From: Shimwellia blattae DSM 4481 = NBRC 105725
GTDB lineage: Bacteria > Pseudomonadota > Gammaproteobacteria > Enterobacterales > Enterobacteriaceae
DNA: 64,000 bases
NCBI RefSeq assembly: GCF_000262305.1
Contig: NC_017910.1
Location: forward strand, 744,001-808,000
Reading direction: 5' to 3'
Of this stretch, positions 1 to 8,380 are shown piece after piece. Positions within the stretch are counted from its first letter, which is position 1. Every line of letters starts with the position of its first letter. A model generated the notes under the pieces. That model did not search any database. It saw nothing but the letters and a program-made list of their open reading frames with translations, and was not told the DNA's origin. Both the position numbers and the translations under genes were made by a program.

Positions 1-381
1 ATGCTGGAAAAAAGCGGGCAGCCCTGGCCCGGCTTGTCGGGCGGGGAGCGCCAGCGGGTCCAGATAGCCCGGGCGCTGGCGCAAATGCCCACGGAAATTC
101 TGCTCGATGAGCCGACCAACCACCTGGATATCCACCACCAGTTACAGCTTATGCAGCTGATTAGCACGCTGCCGGTAACCAGTATCGTGGCGATTCACGA
201 TCTTAACCACGCCGCCATGTTCTGTGATTCACTGCTGGTGATGCACCAGGGGAAAATTATCGCGACCGGCACCCCCGGGGATATCCTCAGCGAAGCGCTG
301 CTGTGGGAGGTGTTTCGGGTCCGAACGAAAATTGAGATCTCCCGTTTCCACGGCAAAAAGCATATTCACTTTATGGTTTAG
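1..381 (+). CDS. Iron/siderophore-type ABC transporter ATPase, 3' part only
   Basis: This is the C-terminal 126 residues of an ABC ATPase whose 5' end lies before the window. The signature motif (LSGGERQR), Walker B with the following acidic residue (ILLDEPTNHLD) and the H-loop histidine (AIHDLNHA) are all present; the Walker A motif is not. The short form with a D-loop followed by HHQ and a C-terminal tail of about 40 residues is typical of FecE/FepC/BtuD-like ATPases that power uptake of ferric siderophores, haem or cobalamin. The substrate cannot be told from this fragment. The first ATG may be an internal methionine. Next gene is arsR, 109 bases downstream and probably unrelated. Confidence 0.8.
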   Translation: MLEKSGQPWPGLSGGERQRVQIARALAQMPTEILLDEPTNHLDIHHQLQLMQLISTLPVTSIVAIHDLNHAAMFCDSLLVMHQGKIIATGTPGDILSEALLWEVFRVRTKIEISRFHGKKHIHFMV

Positions 382-410
382 CGGCGTCTGCGCTGAAAGT
401 ACCCTGCCAG

Positions 411-437
411 TTAATATATCTGTTTTTCCGAATATGA
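411..437 (+). promoter_or_regulatory. ArsR operator, copy 1 (upstream of arsR)
   Basis: An AT-rich imperfect dyad with left arm TTAATATATCTG and right arm CGAATATGA, 56 bases before arsR. It sits where the E. coli ArsR site is found and is repeated almost exactly at 851-877 (24 of 27 bases equal), which supports real binding. Confidence 0.65.
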
Positions 438-492
438 AAGTTGCTTTTATCACCCTGCGGCGTATCCTGTCTGCATATGAACAGGAGGTATG

Positions 493-840
493 ATGCCACT
501 CACGTCCCTGCAACTTTTCAAAAACCTGTCTGATGAAACCCGCCTGGGCATTGTGTTACTGCTCCGGGAGATGGGGGAGCTGTGCGTGTGCGATCTCTGC
601 ACGGCGCTGGACCAGTCGCAACCGAAGATCTCCCGCCATCTGGCGATGCTGCGGGAAAGCGGGCTGCTGCTGGATCGCAAACAGGGCAAATGGGTCCATT
701 ACCGTTTATCCCCGCATATGCCCTCCTGGGCGGCACAGGTGATTGAGCAGGCCTGGCTAAGCCAGCAGGCCAGCGTGCAGGCCGTTGCCCGTAAGCTGGC
801 CTGCGGTTGTTCTGCTGGCGGTAAGAGCGTCTGCATCTGA
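493..840 (+). CDS. arsR: Arsenite-responsive repressor ArsR
   Basis: A 115-residue SmtB/ArsR winged-helix repressor that releases DNA on binding As(III) or Sb(III) and controls its own operon. The metalloid site ELCVCDLC (three cysteines in the first DNA-binding helix region, as in E. coli ArsR) and the recognition helix QSQPKISRHLAMLRESG are clear. The strong AGGAGGT at 483-489 fits the ATG at 493 better than the one at 490, which would leave no spacing. First gene of arsRDABC; operator-like repeats lie on both sides of it. Confidence 0.95.
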   Translation: MPLTSLQLFKNLSDETRLGIVLLLREMGELCVCDLCTALDQSQPKISRHLAMLRESGLLLDRKQGKWVHYRLSPHMPSWAAQVIEQAWLSQQASVQAVARKLACGCSAGGKSVCI

Positions 841-850
841 AAAATTTAAC

Positions 851-877
851 TTAATATATCTGGTTTAACGAATATGA
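851..877 (+). promoter_or_regulatory. ArsR operator-like repeat, copy 2 (between arsR and arsD)
   Basis: Same start (TTAATATATCTG) and end (CGAATATGA) as the element at 411-437, with only three differences in the middle. It begins 10 bases after the arsR stop and ends 10 bases before the arsD start, so it could bind ArsR, or ArsD, which is itself a weak repressor. Confidence 0.6.
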
Positions 878-887
878 GGTATTGAGG

Positions 888-1250
888 ATGAAAACATTAA
901 CCGTCTTTGATCCGGCAATGTGTTGCAGTACCGGCGTGTGCGGCACCGATGTCGACCAGGCACTGGTGGATTTCTCAGCCGACGTGCAGTGGCTGAAAGG
1001 GCGCGGCGTGCAGGTGGAGCGTTACAACCTGGCGCAACAGCCGATGCGTTTTGTTGAAAACGAAACGGCCCGGGCCTTTCTTGAGGCCTCCGGTGCCCAG
1101 GGGCTTCCGCTGTTATTACTGGACGGCGAAACCGTTATGGCCGGGCGCTACCCGAAACGCCCGGAGCTGGCCCGCTGGTTCGGCATTCCGCTGGAAAAGG
1201 TGGGCTTAGCCCCCCAGCGCGGCTGTGGTGGTAATACATCCTGTTGTTGA
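888..1250 (+). CDS. arsD: Arsenite metallochaperone and co-repressor ArsD
   Basis: A 120-residue ArsD that hands As(III) to the ArsA ATPase and raises the pump's affinity; known members also repress the operon weakly. Cys12, Cys13 and Cys18, the metalloid transfer site, are present (PAMCCSTGVCG), and a Cys pair ends the protein (GGNTSCC). ATG 888 is preferred to the in-frame TTG at 882 because GAGGT lies seven bases ahead of it. The stop is followed at once by arsA. Confidence 0.95.
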   Translation: MKTLTVFDPAMCCSTGVCGTDVDQALVDFSADVQWLKGRGVQVERYNLAQQPMRFVENETARAFLEASGAQGLPLLLLDGETVMAGRYPKRPELARWFGIPLEKVGLAPQRGCGGNTSCC

Positions 1251-1267
1251 GCATGTCAGGAGGACAG

Positions 1268-3019
1268 ATGAAATTCTTACAGCATATTCCGCCTTACCTG
1301 TTTTTTACCGGTAAGGGTGGGGTGGGCAAAACCTCCATTTCCTGTGCCACGGCTATCCGCCTGGCAGAGCAGGGTCTGCGGGTTTTACTGGTCAGTACCG
1401 ATCCCGCCTCGAATGTCGGGCAGGTTTTTGGGCAGACTATCGGCAACCAGATCCTGGCGCTCAGTGCGGTGCCCGGCCTGTCTGCGCTGGAGATAGACCC
1501 CCAGGAGGCCGCCCGGCAGTACCGCGCCAGAATCGTTGACCCGATAAAGGGCCTGCTGCCTGATGAGGTCGTCAACAGTATCAGCGAGCAGCTCTCCGGC
1601 GCATGCACCACGGAGATTGCGGCATTTGACGAGTTTACCGGCTTGCTGACAGACTCCCGTCTGCGGGAGCGGTTTGATCACATCATCTTTGATACCGCCC
1701 CCACCGGCCACACTCTTCGCCTGCTCCAGTTGCCCGGCGCCTGGAGCAATTTTATTGAACATAACCCGGATGGCGCCTCTTGCCTGGGGCCGATGGCGGG
1801 GCTGGAAAAGCAGCGCGAGCAATATACCCATGCGGTTGAGGCGCTGTCTGACCCGGCGCGCACCCGCCTGGTGCTGGTCGCGCGGGCGCAAAAATCGGCG
1901 CTTGCGGAAGTGGCCCGCACCCATGGCGAGCTGGCCGCAACGGGCATTAACAACCAGTATCTGGTGGTGAATGGCGTGCTGCCTGAATCTGAAACCGGGC
2001 ATGATCCACTGGCCGCCGCCATATGGCAGCGGGAGCAGGTGGCGCTGGCGCACCTGCCTGCCGGGTTATCGGCACTGCCTGTTGATATGTTACCCCTCCA
2101 GCCGGTCAATATGGTTGGCGTTCCGGCCCTGAAAGCGCTGCTAAGCCCCGGCGCTGCGGCCATTACCCCGGCGGAGGCTGAACCCCACCACTTAGTGGAG
2201 GAGGCGCCGCTCTCAGCCCTGGTGGATGAGCTTGCCCGCAGTGAACACGGCCTGATCATGCTGATGGGCAAAGGCGGGGTGGGGAAAACCACGATGGCCG
2301 CCGCCATTGCTGTCCGGCTGGCAGATAAAGGATTTGATGTGCATCTCACCACCTCAGATCCCGCCGCACATCTGAGCGCAACACTCAGCGGTAGCCTCAG
2401 CCATTTGCAGGTCAGCAGAATAAACCCGCAGGAGGAAACCGAACGCTATCGCCAGCATGTCCTTGAAACAAAGGGGAAAGAGCTGGACGAAGAGGGGCGG
2501 CGACTGCTGGAAGAGGATCTACGCTCACCCTGTACCGAAGAGATTGCCGTGTTCCAGGCGTTCTCACGGGTGATCCGCGAGGCGGGTAAGCGGTTTGTGG
2601 TTATGGATACGGCACCGACCGGCCACACCCTGCTGTTGCTGGATGCCACCGGGGCGTATCACCGCGAAATTGCCCACAAAATGGGGAGTAAAGGCCACTT
2701 TACCACGCCGATGATGCAGCTTCAGGATCCGGCGCGGACCAAAATAGTGCTGGTGACCCTGCCGGAGACCACCCCGGTGCTGGAGGCGGCAAACCTGCAG
2801 GCGGACCTTGAGCGGGCGGGGATCCACCCCTGGGGCTGGATCATCAATAACAGCCTGGCGATAGCGCAGACGCACTCACCGCTGCTTTGCCAGCGCGCCC
2901 GGCAAGAACTGCCCCAGATAGAGGCCGTGAAGCGCCAGCACACCCGCCGCGTAGCGCTGGTTCCGGTGCAGGCAGAAGAGCCCACCGGCGTTGAAAAACT
3001 CAGGGCACTGGCAGGTTAA
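1268..3019 (+). CDS. arsA: Arsenite-stimulated ATPase ArsA
   Basis: A 583-residue catalytic subunit of the ArsAB As(III)/Sb(III) efflux pump, same length as the plasmid R773 protein. It is two homologous halves, each with a deviant Walker A P-loop (GKGGVGKT at residue 15 and near residue 334) and the signal-transduction motif DTAPTGHTL. Metalloid-binding cysteines are seen in SGACTTEIA and SPCTEEIA, one per half. ATG 1268 is chosen since AGGAGG sits just upstream (1258-1263). Cytoplasmic, docking on ArsB. Confidence 0.97.
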   Translation: MKFLQHIPPYLFFTGKGGVGKTSISCATAIRLAEQGLRVLLVSTDPASNVGQVFGQTIGNQILALSAVPGLSALEIDPQEAARQYRARIVDPIKGLLPDEVVNSISEQLSGACTTEIAAFDEFTGLLTDSRLRERFDHIIFDTAPTGHTLRLLQLPGAWSNFIEHNPDGASCLGPMAGLEKQREQYTHAVEALSDPARTRLVLVARAQKSALAEVARTHGELAATGINNQYLVVNGVLPESETGHDPLAAAIWQREQVALAHLPAGLSALPVDMLPLQPVNMVGVPALKALLSPGAAAITPAEAEPHHLVEEAPLSALVDELARSEHGLIMLMGKGGVGKTTMAAAIAVRLADKGFDVHLTTSDPAAHLSATLSGSLSHLQVSRINPQEETERYRQHVLETKGKELDEEGRRLLEEDLRSPCTEEIAVFQAFSRVIREAGKRFVVMDTAPTGHTLLLLDATGAYHREIAHKMGSKGHFTTPMMQLQDPARTKIVLVTLPETTPVLEAANLQADLERAGIHPWGWIINNSLAIAQTHSPLLCQRARQELPQIEAVKRQHTRRVALVPVQAEEPTGVEKLRALAG

Positions 3020-3064
3020 TTTTTTGGCATACAGGGCGGTAAACCCGCCCTGTCAGGAGGATAT

Positions 3065-4354
3065 ATGTTACTGGCAGGCGCTATTTTTGTCCTGACCCTG
3101 ATTCTGGTTATCTGGCAGCCGAGGGGGTTAGGTATCGGCTGGAGTGCGGCACTGGGCGCGCTACTGGCGCTGGTTTGCGGCGTGGTGCAGATTAGCGATA
3201 TTCCCGTGGTGTGGCATATTGTCTGGAACGCCACCGCCACCTTTATTGCGGTGATTATCATCAGCCTGCTGCTGGATGAGTCCGGCTTTTTCGAATGGGC
3301 TGCGCTGCACGTTTCCCGCTGGGGAAATGGCCGGGGCCGCCTGCTGTTTACCTGGATTGTGCTGCTGGGGGCGGCGGTTGCGGCACTGTTTGCCAACGAT
3401 GGCGCAGCGCTGATTCTGACCCCTATCGTTATTGCCATGCTGCTGGCGCTGGGGTTCAGCAAAAGCACGACCCTGGCATTTGTGATGGCCGCCGGGTTTA
3501 TTGCCGATACGGCCAGCCTGCCGCTTATCGTCTCAAACCTGGTCAATATCGTGTCGGCGGACTTCTTCTCTCTGGGATTTACGGACTATGCCTCGGTCAT
3601 GGTGCCGGTGGATCTCGCCGCCATTCTCGCCACCCTGGCGATGCTGCATCTGTTCTTTCGCAAAGATATTCCCCCTGCCTACGATCTGGCCCTGCTGAAA
3701 GCCCCCGCGAAGGCCATCAAAGATAAGGCCACTTTCAGAACCGGCTGGGTAGTGCTGGCGCTGCTGCTGGCGGGTTTTTTCATCCTTGAGCCGCTCGGTA
3801 TTCCGGTCAGCGCCATTGCGGCGACCGGGGCGGTTATCCTGTTTGCGGTGGCGAAGCGCGGGCACGCCATTAACACCGGCAAAGTGTTGCGCGGCGCACC
3901 CTGGCAGATTGTGATTTTCTCACTCGGTATGTATCTGGTGGTCTACGGGCTGCGCAACGCCGGGCTCACGGAATACCTCTCTGGCGTGCTGAACCTGCTG
4001 GCGGAGAACGGCCTGTGGGCCGCAACCTTTGGCACCGGGCTTATTACCGCGTTTCTCTCCTCCGTGATGAACAACATGCCAACGGTGCTGGTGGGGGCGC
4101 TCTCTATTGATGGCAGCACCGCTTCCGGCATTATCAAAGAGGCGATGGTCTATGCCAACGTGATTGGCTGCGATCTGGGGCCGAAAATCACCCCGATTGG
4201 CAGCCTGGCAACACTGCTCTGGCTGCATGTGCTGGCTCAGAAGAACATGACCATCACCTGGGGCTACTATTTCCGTACCGGCATTGTGATGACCCTGCCG
4301 GTACTGTTTGTGACGCTTGCCGCGCTGGCGCTACGTCTTTCTGTCACCCTGTAA
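3065..4354 (+). CDS. arsB: Arsenite efflux transporter ArsB
   Basis: A 429-residue inner membrane As(III) carrier of the ArsB type, with about twelve hydrophobic segments and the family sequences FANDGAALILTPIVIAM and SSVMNNMPTVL. It works alone as a proton antiporter or as the membrane subunit of ArsAB. It has its own AGGAGG ribosome site 45 bases after arsA. The last 12 bases before arsC carry only a short linker. Confidence 0.97.
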   Translation: MLLAGAIFVLTLILVIWQPRGLGIGWSAALGALLALVCGVVQISDIPVVWHIVWNATATFIAVIIISLLLDESGFFEWAALHVSRWGNGRGRLLFTWIVLLGAAVAALFANDGAALILTPIVIAMLLALGFSKSTTLAFVMAAGFIADTASLPLIVSNLVNIVSADFFSLGFTDYASVMVPVDLAAILATLAMLHLFFRKDIPPAYDLALLKAPAKAIKDKATFRTGWVVLALLLAGFFILEPLGIPVSAIAATGAVILFAVAKRGHAINTGKVLRGAPWQIVIFSLGMYLVVYGLRNAGLTEYLSGVLNLLAENGLWAATFGTGLITAFLSSVMNNMPTVLVGALSIDGSTASGIIKEAMVYANVIGCDLGPKITPIGSLATLLWLHVLAQKNMTITWGYYFRTGIVMTLPVLFVTLAALALRLSVTL

Positions 4355-4366
4355 TGAGACACTGAT

Positions 4367-4792
4367 ATGAGCAACATCACTATCTATCACAACCCGGCCT
4401 GCGGCACGTCGCGCAATACGCTGGGGATTATCCGTAACAGCGGCGCAGAGCCTGAGATTATTCACTACCTTGATAACCCGCCCTCGCGGGAGGTGCTGGT
4501 CAGGCTGATTGCCGATATGGGGATCCCGGTCCGGGCGCTGCTGCGTAAGAATGTTGACCCCTACGAGGCCCTGGGGCTCGCGCAGGACACCTTTACCGAC
4601 GATCAGCTACTCGATTTTATGCTCAGCTACCCCATTCTGATTAACCGCCCGATTGTGGTCACCCCGCTGGGGACCCGGCTGTGCCGCCCTTCGGAGGTGG
4701 TGCTGGAGATCCTCCCCGGGGCGCAACAGGGGGCGTTCAGCAAAGAAGATGGTGAGCAAGTGGTGGATGAAGCAGGCCAGCGGCTGAAGTAA
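4367..4792 (+). CDS. arsC: Arsenate reductase, glutaredoxin-coupled, ArsC
   Basis: A 141-residue cytoplasmic reductase turning As(V) into As(III) for export. The active-site Cys12 lies in HNPACGTSRNT, as in the R773/E. coli enzyme, and the conserved RPIVVTPLGTRLCRPSE region supplies the substrate-binding arginines. Last gene of arsRDABC; an inverted repeat follows at the stop codon. Confidence 0.97.
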   Translation: MSNITIYHNPACGTSRNTLGIIRNSGAEPEIIHYLDNPPSREVLVRLIADMGIPVRALLRKNVDPYEALGLAQDTFTDDQLLDFMLSYPILINRPIVVTPLGTRLCRPSEVVLEILPGAQQGAFSKEDGEQVVDEAGQRLK

Positions 4793-4817
4793 GCCGGGCA
4801 GGCAGCGCCGCCCGGCT
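4792..4817. terminator. Hairpin between convergent arsC and the BMC operon
   Basis: An 8-bp perfect stem (AGCCGGGC / GCCCGGCT) with a 10-base loop between the ends of two convergent operons. It lacks a T tract on either side, so termination would be weak or Rho-assisted. Confidence 0.5.
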
Positions 4818-4835
4818 GGGTAACCCGTGTCGGCG

Positions 4836-5165
4836 TTACATGGTCGAGAAGACGTTCATGATAACGCCGCCGGAGATAATCAGCGCCATGGCGATAATTG
4901 CCGCCAGATCCGGCTTCTGCTTATAGAGGATCATCGAGCAGATAGTCACCCCCACAATACCGAAACCGCACCATAACGAGTAGGCCACGCCAACCGGGAT
5001 GGTGCTCATTGCACGGGTAAGGGCGAAGTAGCACAGGCCATAGGCGCACACCACCAGCACCGAAGGGGCCAGTTTGCTAAAGCCGTTGGTCTTTTTGATC
5101 ATTGACGTGCCGGTGATTTCGGAGCCGATAGACAGCGCCAGCCATACAAATCCGAGATTAAGCAT
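4836..5165 (-). CDS. Small multidrug resistance (SMR) family transporter, shorter partner
   Basis: A 109-residue, four-helix SMR protein. The membrane-embedded acidic residue of helix 1 is present (SIGSEITGTSM), as is the helix-3 signature IPVGVAYSLWCGFGI, placing it in the Qac/EmrE side of the family (export of cationic compounds by proton exchange). It follows another SMR gene by 17 bases, which suggests a two-protein transporter like EbrAB. Last gene of the choline microcompartment operon. SMR genes are known companions of cut loci; whether they move choline, trimethylamine or another quaternary amine is not shown by sequence. Confidence 0.85.
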   Translation of the reverse strand: MLNLGFVWLALSIGSEITGTSMIKKTNGFSKLAPSVLVVCAYGLCYFALTRAMSTIPVGVAYSLWCGFGIVGVTICSMILYKQKPDLAAIIAMALIISGGVIMNVFSTM

Positions 5166-5182
5166 AAAGGTATCCTTTCCTG

Positions 5183-5596
5183 TTAGTTGGCGATTTCTTT
5201 GTTCATGGCAGCGACAGGTGCCTCGGGGGCGGCCTCTTCGCTCTCTTCAGAACCCATTTTTGAGAACAGATTCATAATCACGATACCGCTGGCGATAACC
5301 GCCATGCCGATAATTGCTGCGGTATCCGGGTGCTGGCCGTAAAACGCCATCCCGAGTGTCGACACCACCAGAATGCCGGTGCCGGACCAGGTGGCGTAGG
5401 CCAGGCCTACGGGGATATCTTTTACCGCCCGGGAGAGCGAGTAATAACAGGTGCAGTAGAGCGCCACCAGCAGCGCAAGCAGCATCATTTTGGTGCTGCC
5501 TTCACTGCTGCCGAACATTTTTAGTGTCGACGTGGCCGAGGTCTCCGAGAGGATAACCAGCAGCATCCATAACCAGCATTTTGTTTTAGAAGACAT
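5183..5596 (-). CDS. SMR family transporter, longer partner with charged tail
   Basis: A 137-residue SMR protein with four hydrophobic helices, the helix-1 glutamate (LVILSETSATS) and the helix-3 motif IPVGLAYATWSGTGI. After helix 4 it has an extra tail of about 30 residues, acidic and alanine-rich (GSEESEEAAPEAP), absent from its partner and from EmrE. Such length asymmetry is common in paired SMR systems whose two subunits insert with opposite topology. GGAG precedes the start. Confidence 0.85.
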   Translation of the reverse strand: MSSKTKCWLWMLLVILSETSATSTLKMFGSSEGSTKMMLLALLVALYCTCYYSLSRAVKDIPVGLAYATWSGTGILVVSTLGMAFYGQHPDTAAIIGMAVIASGIVIMNLFSKMGSEESEEAAPEAPVAAMNKEIAN

Positions 5597-5627
5597 ATTT
5601 AAGCTCCAGGGTCAGTGTAGGATAAGG

Positions 5628-6296
5628 TCACAGCTTTCTGTTTTTTAAAAAATCCATTGCCGCGTCGGTCAGCCGGGCGTGCGGTGCCGTTGCAAGGGCC
5701 GGGTTATTCACCAGATCCGTCACGGTGAGATAACCGCGCGGCTCGTGACTTGCGACCCCGGCCGTGGCCGGGTCTGCCAGCCTGGCGAGCAGCGCATTCA
5801 TGGTGCAGAGCTCCACGCCCGCCGCTTCCAGACGCGCCAGCATATTTTGCAGGTGCCCGGCGTAGGCGCTGTCGGCCCGGGCGCCGCGCAGCTGGTTGAG
5901 CTCGCTGTGCGGATCGCAGTGGTAGCGCAGCGCCAGCACCGGAATACCGGCCAGCAGCGCATCGTGCAGCCGCCTGGCGACCGGGCTGTTCAGGGTGCCG
6001 TCCAGCAGGCTGGCGGCCAGCGGATAGTCGAGAAACGGCACCAGCACGGCCCGCCAGGGGGCCGGGGGCAGGGTATCCTGCCAGGCCCGGGGCGGTAACA
6101 GTTCGCCCGCTTCCTGCCAGGCGGCGGCATCGGCCAGGCCCGCTTCGGCGGCAATGCGCAGCGGATACCCGCAGCCTGCCAGGCGCTGGCGGATTTCCGT
6201 GCGGTAGCCCTCTGCGGCCGTGACCATCACCAGCACCGGTGGCGTCAGGCGCTCAATCACCCGTGCGGCCAGGCGTTCTATCTGTTCGTCGGTCAT
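5628..6296 (-). CDS. Microcompartment-associated protein of unknown function (flavoprotein-like)
   Basis: A 222-residue protein that I do not recognise by sequence alone. Its place fits the small flavoprotein-like proteins annotated in glycyl-radical microcompartment operons, but no catalytic motif could be assigned. The N-terminus (MTDEQIERLAARVIERL) forms an amphipathic helix that resembles microcompartment encapsulation peptides and the C-terminus of the aldehyde dehydrogenase in this operon. Codon use and spacing (12 bases from the PduL gene) show that it belongs to the operon. GGAGG precedes the ATG. Confidence 0.75.
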   Translation of the reverse strand: MTDEQIERLAARVIERLTPPVLVMVTAAEGYRTEIRQRLAGCGYPLRIAAEAGLADAAAWQEAGELLPPRAWQDTLPPAPWRAVLVPFLDYPLAASLLDGTLNSPVARRLHDALLAGIPVLALRYHCDPHSELNQLRGARADSAYAGHLQNMLARLEAAGVELCTMNALLARLADPATAGVASHEPRGYLTVTDLVNNPALATAPHARLTDAAMDFLKNRKL

Positions 6297-6308
6297 GGCG
6301 GGCCTCCG

Positions 6309-6929
6309 TTAGCCGATGAGCGTCACCTGCGCGCCGTTTTTCAGACCGGCGGCGTTGGCTTCTTCGGTATCAATGTGGAACTCCAGCGCGAAATCATCGC
6401 GCACGCGGACCACCACTTCGTCAAAGGTCAGCTGGCGCTCCCCCTGGCTACGCACGCTCACCTTCTGGCCGTTGCAGACATTCAGCAACCGGGCGTCCCG
6501 GGGCGACATATGAATATGGCGCCAGGCGCAGATCACCCGGGAATGCAGCTCAATATGCCCGGCGGGGCCAATCAGCAGGGCGCTGGCGGCGTTGTCCAGC
6601 TGGCCGGATTCACGAAGCGGCGCCTGAATACCGAGGGCAAAGCAGTCCGCGCGGGAGACCTCCAGCTGGGATTCCGGCCGGGCAGGGCCGAGCACGCGCA
6701 CACCGGTCAGCGAGCCCTTGGGCCCGACAACGGTCACGCACTCCTTAGCGGCGAACTGCCCGGGCTGGCGCAGGGGGCGCAACGGGGTCAGGCTGTAGCC
6801 TTCACCGAACAGGGCTTCAACGTCCCGCCGGGCAAGATGCACGTGGCGGTTGGAAATGCCCACCGGGATCGCCGGGGAGCTGGCGCTCAGGCGGGCGGTG
6901 ATTTTTTCGCGCAGCAGGGTGTCTATCAT
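6309..6929 (-). CDS. cutH: PduL-type phosphotransacylase
   Basis: A 206-residue PduL-family acyltransferase that would convert acetyl-CoA made by the aldehyde dehydrogenase to acetyl phosphate, recycling CoA inside the compartment. Histidine-rich metal-binding motifs of the family are seen: VGISNRHVHLARRDVEALFG and HIHMSPRDARLL. The first 15 residues (MIDTLLREKITARL) are an amphipathic helix ahead of the catalytic domain, the usual site of the PduL encapsulation peptide. The start overlaps the end of the upstream shell gene by four bases. The symbol follows GRM2 naming in Klebsiella. Confidence 0.88.
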   Translation of the reverse strand: MIDTLLREKITARLSASSPAIPVGISNRHVHLARRDVEALFGEGYSLTPLRPLRQPGQFAAKECVTVVGPKGSLTGVRVLGPARPESQLEVSRADCFALGIQAPLRESGQLDNAASALLIGPAGHIELHSRVICAWRHIHMSPRDARLLNVCNGQKVSVRSQGERQLTFDEVVVRVRDDFALEFHIDTEEANAAGLKNGAQVTLIG

Positions 6930-7339
6930 GCTTTTTTCCCTTTCTTATGGGCCTGCGCCGGGTTTTTCTCTTCCTGGTCGGGCTGGGGGGCCCCGGGGGT
7001 GACCGGCTCTGGCGCGGCCACGGCAGCGGGGGCGGCGGGTGCGGCCGCGCTTTTCGCCGGTGGCGGGTTGCCTTTAAGGCTGCTCAGCGCGTTAACCACG
7101 CTGGGCTCCGGGCGGGCAATCACCAGGGAGCGCACTGTGTGCCCGGCCCCTGCCACGGCCACGCCGCGCTCAATGGCGGTGTGAATGGCGCTGATCTCCC
7201 CTTCAAAACAGACACTGACCAGGCCCGAACCCACCTTGCGATAGCCAATGCAGGTGACCCCGGCGGCTTTACAGGCCGCGTCAACGGCCTGAATGGCGCT
7301 GACCAGCCCTCGTGTCTCAATGACGCCTAAGCTTTTCAT
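6926..7339 (-). CDS. cmcE: BMC-domain shell protein with C-terminal extension
   Basis: A 137-residue hexamer-forming shell protein. Residues 1-90 are one BMC domain (MKSLGVIETRGLVSAIQAVDAACKA, VGSGLVSVCFEGEISAIHTAIERG). The remaining roughly 45 residues are rich in Ala, Pro and Lys (PAAPAAVAAPEPVTPG, then KKGKKA) and look disordered. It diverges clearly from the three shell genes at the front of the operon. AGGAG lies before the ATG. The symbol follows GRM2 usage. Confidence 0.9.
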   Translation of the reverse strand: MKSLGVIETRGLVSAIQAVDAACKAAGVTCIGYRKVGSGLVSVCFEGEISAIHTAIERGVAVAGAGHTVRSLVIARPEPSVVNALSSLKGNPPPAKSAAAPAAPAAVAAPEPVTPGAPQPDQEEKNPAQAHKKGKKA

Positions 7340-7351
7340 TCTCGGCTCCTG

Positions 7352-8299
7352 TTAATGGCGGACTAAGCGAATATCAAAATCAAATTGCCGGAAGAAGGCC
7401 TCCAGCTGGTCCAGCTCTTGCGGTGCGTAAGACGGATCCCCGCTCACCGGGTAGGGCATATCCAGGCGCTCATATTTTTTGCGCCCCAGCTGGTGGTAGG
7501 GCAGGATGTCAATGCGGCGGATATTTCCGCGCTTCGCCAGCTTTTGCACGTAGGTTATCGCGCCGGTGATGGCGTCGAACGAATCGTTGTAACCGCGAAT
7601 CAGCGGCATACGCACAATCACGCTGGCACCGGAGTCCACCAGCCATTCAAGATTGCGGCGGATCCCCTCATTGCCGATACCGAGCATCCCCTTGTGCTGT
7701 TCACTGTCTATCTGTTTGAGATCAAACAGGAAGGTGTCGGTTACCGGTGCCAGTTTCTGGTAGTTGGCCAGCGGCGTGGTGCCCTGGGTCTCCACGGCGG
7801 TATTGATCATCATTTTTTTGCATTCGCTGAATAAGGCGACGGCAAAATCGGTTTGCAGGCTCATTTCACCGCCGCCGATGGTCACGCCACCGCCGGAGGA
7901 GATATAAAAGTCATAGTCCTGCATGATTATCTCCATCAGCTCGCTGACGGTGACATCCCGGCCCATGATGTCCAGTGCGCGCCGGGTGCAAATCTCTTCA
8001 CACTTGCGGCATCCCACACAGGTTTTGCTGCGGTCGACAACGTGCTTCATGACGCCGTTCTCAGCCACCTGAGTGTGCACCCCGGCCGGGCAGACACTGG
8101 CACACTCGCCGCAGTTAATGCATTTGTCGTGCGAGAACATTACCTGAAACTGCTGAGTCAGCCCTTCCGGGTTGGCGCACCAGGGGCAGCGCAGGTTGCA
8201 GCCCTTAAAAAACACCAGTGTGCGGATGCCATCGCCGTCATAGATGGAATACTTCTGGATATTGAAAATGCGCCCGGTTAATTCTTGTGTTGCTATCAC
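7352..8299 (-). CDS. cutD: Choline trimethylamine-lyase activating enzyme (radical SAM)
   Basis: A 315-residue glycyl-radical enzyme activase that installs the glycyl radical on CutC using SAM. The radical-SAM cysteines are in FFKGCNLRCPWC; two further 4Fe-4S ferredoxin-like sites follow (CINCGECASVCP and CVGCRKCEEIC), as in activases of this class. The start is a GTG with a GGAGG site six bases ahead. It lies 81 bases after its target cutC. Needs anaerobic conditions. Confidence 0.94.
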   Translation of the reverse strand: MIATQELTGRIFNIQKYSIYDGDGIRTLVFFKGCNLRCPWCANPEGLTQQFQVMFSHDKCINCGECASVCPAGVHTQVAENGVMKHVVDRSKTCVGCRKCEEICTRRALDIMGRDVTVSELMEIIMQDYDFYISSGGGVTIGGGEMSLQTDFAVALFSECKKMMINTAVETQGTTPLANYQKLAPVTDTFLFDLKQIDSEQHKGMLGIGNEGIRRNLEWLVDSGASVIVRMPLIRGYNDSFDAITGAITYVQKLAKRGNIRRIDILPYHQLGRKKYERLDMPYPVSGDPSYAPQELDQLEAFFRQFDFDIRLVRH

Positions 8300-8380
8300 G
8301 CGTGCCTCCCGCTCCCCCGGGCGGCCCGATAGCCAGCCCGGGGGAGAACCTCCGGTTATGTCAAATGCGGCAGTCAGAAA

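Noticed and set aside
6375..7184. 269-codon plus-strand frame opposite the PduL and shell genes.
   Set aside because: Antisense to two well-identified genes; composition is Gly/Ala/His-rich with no family likeness.
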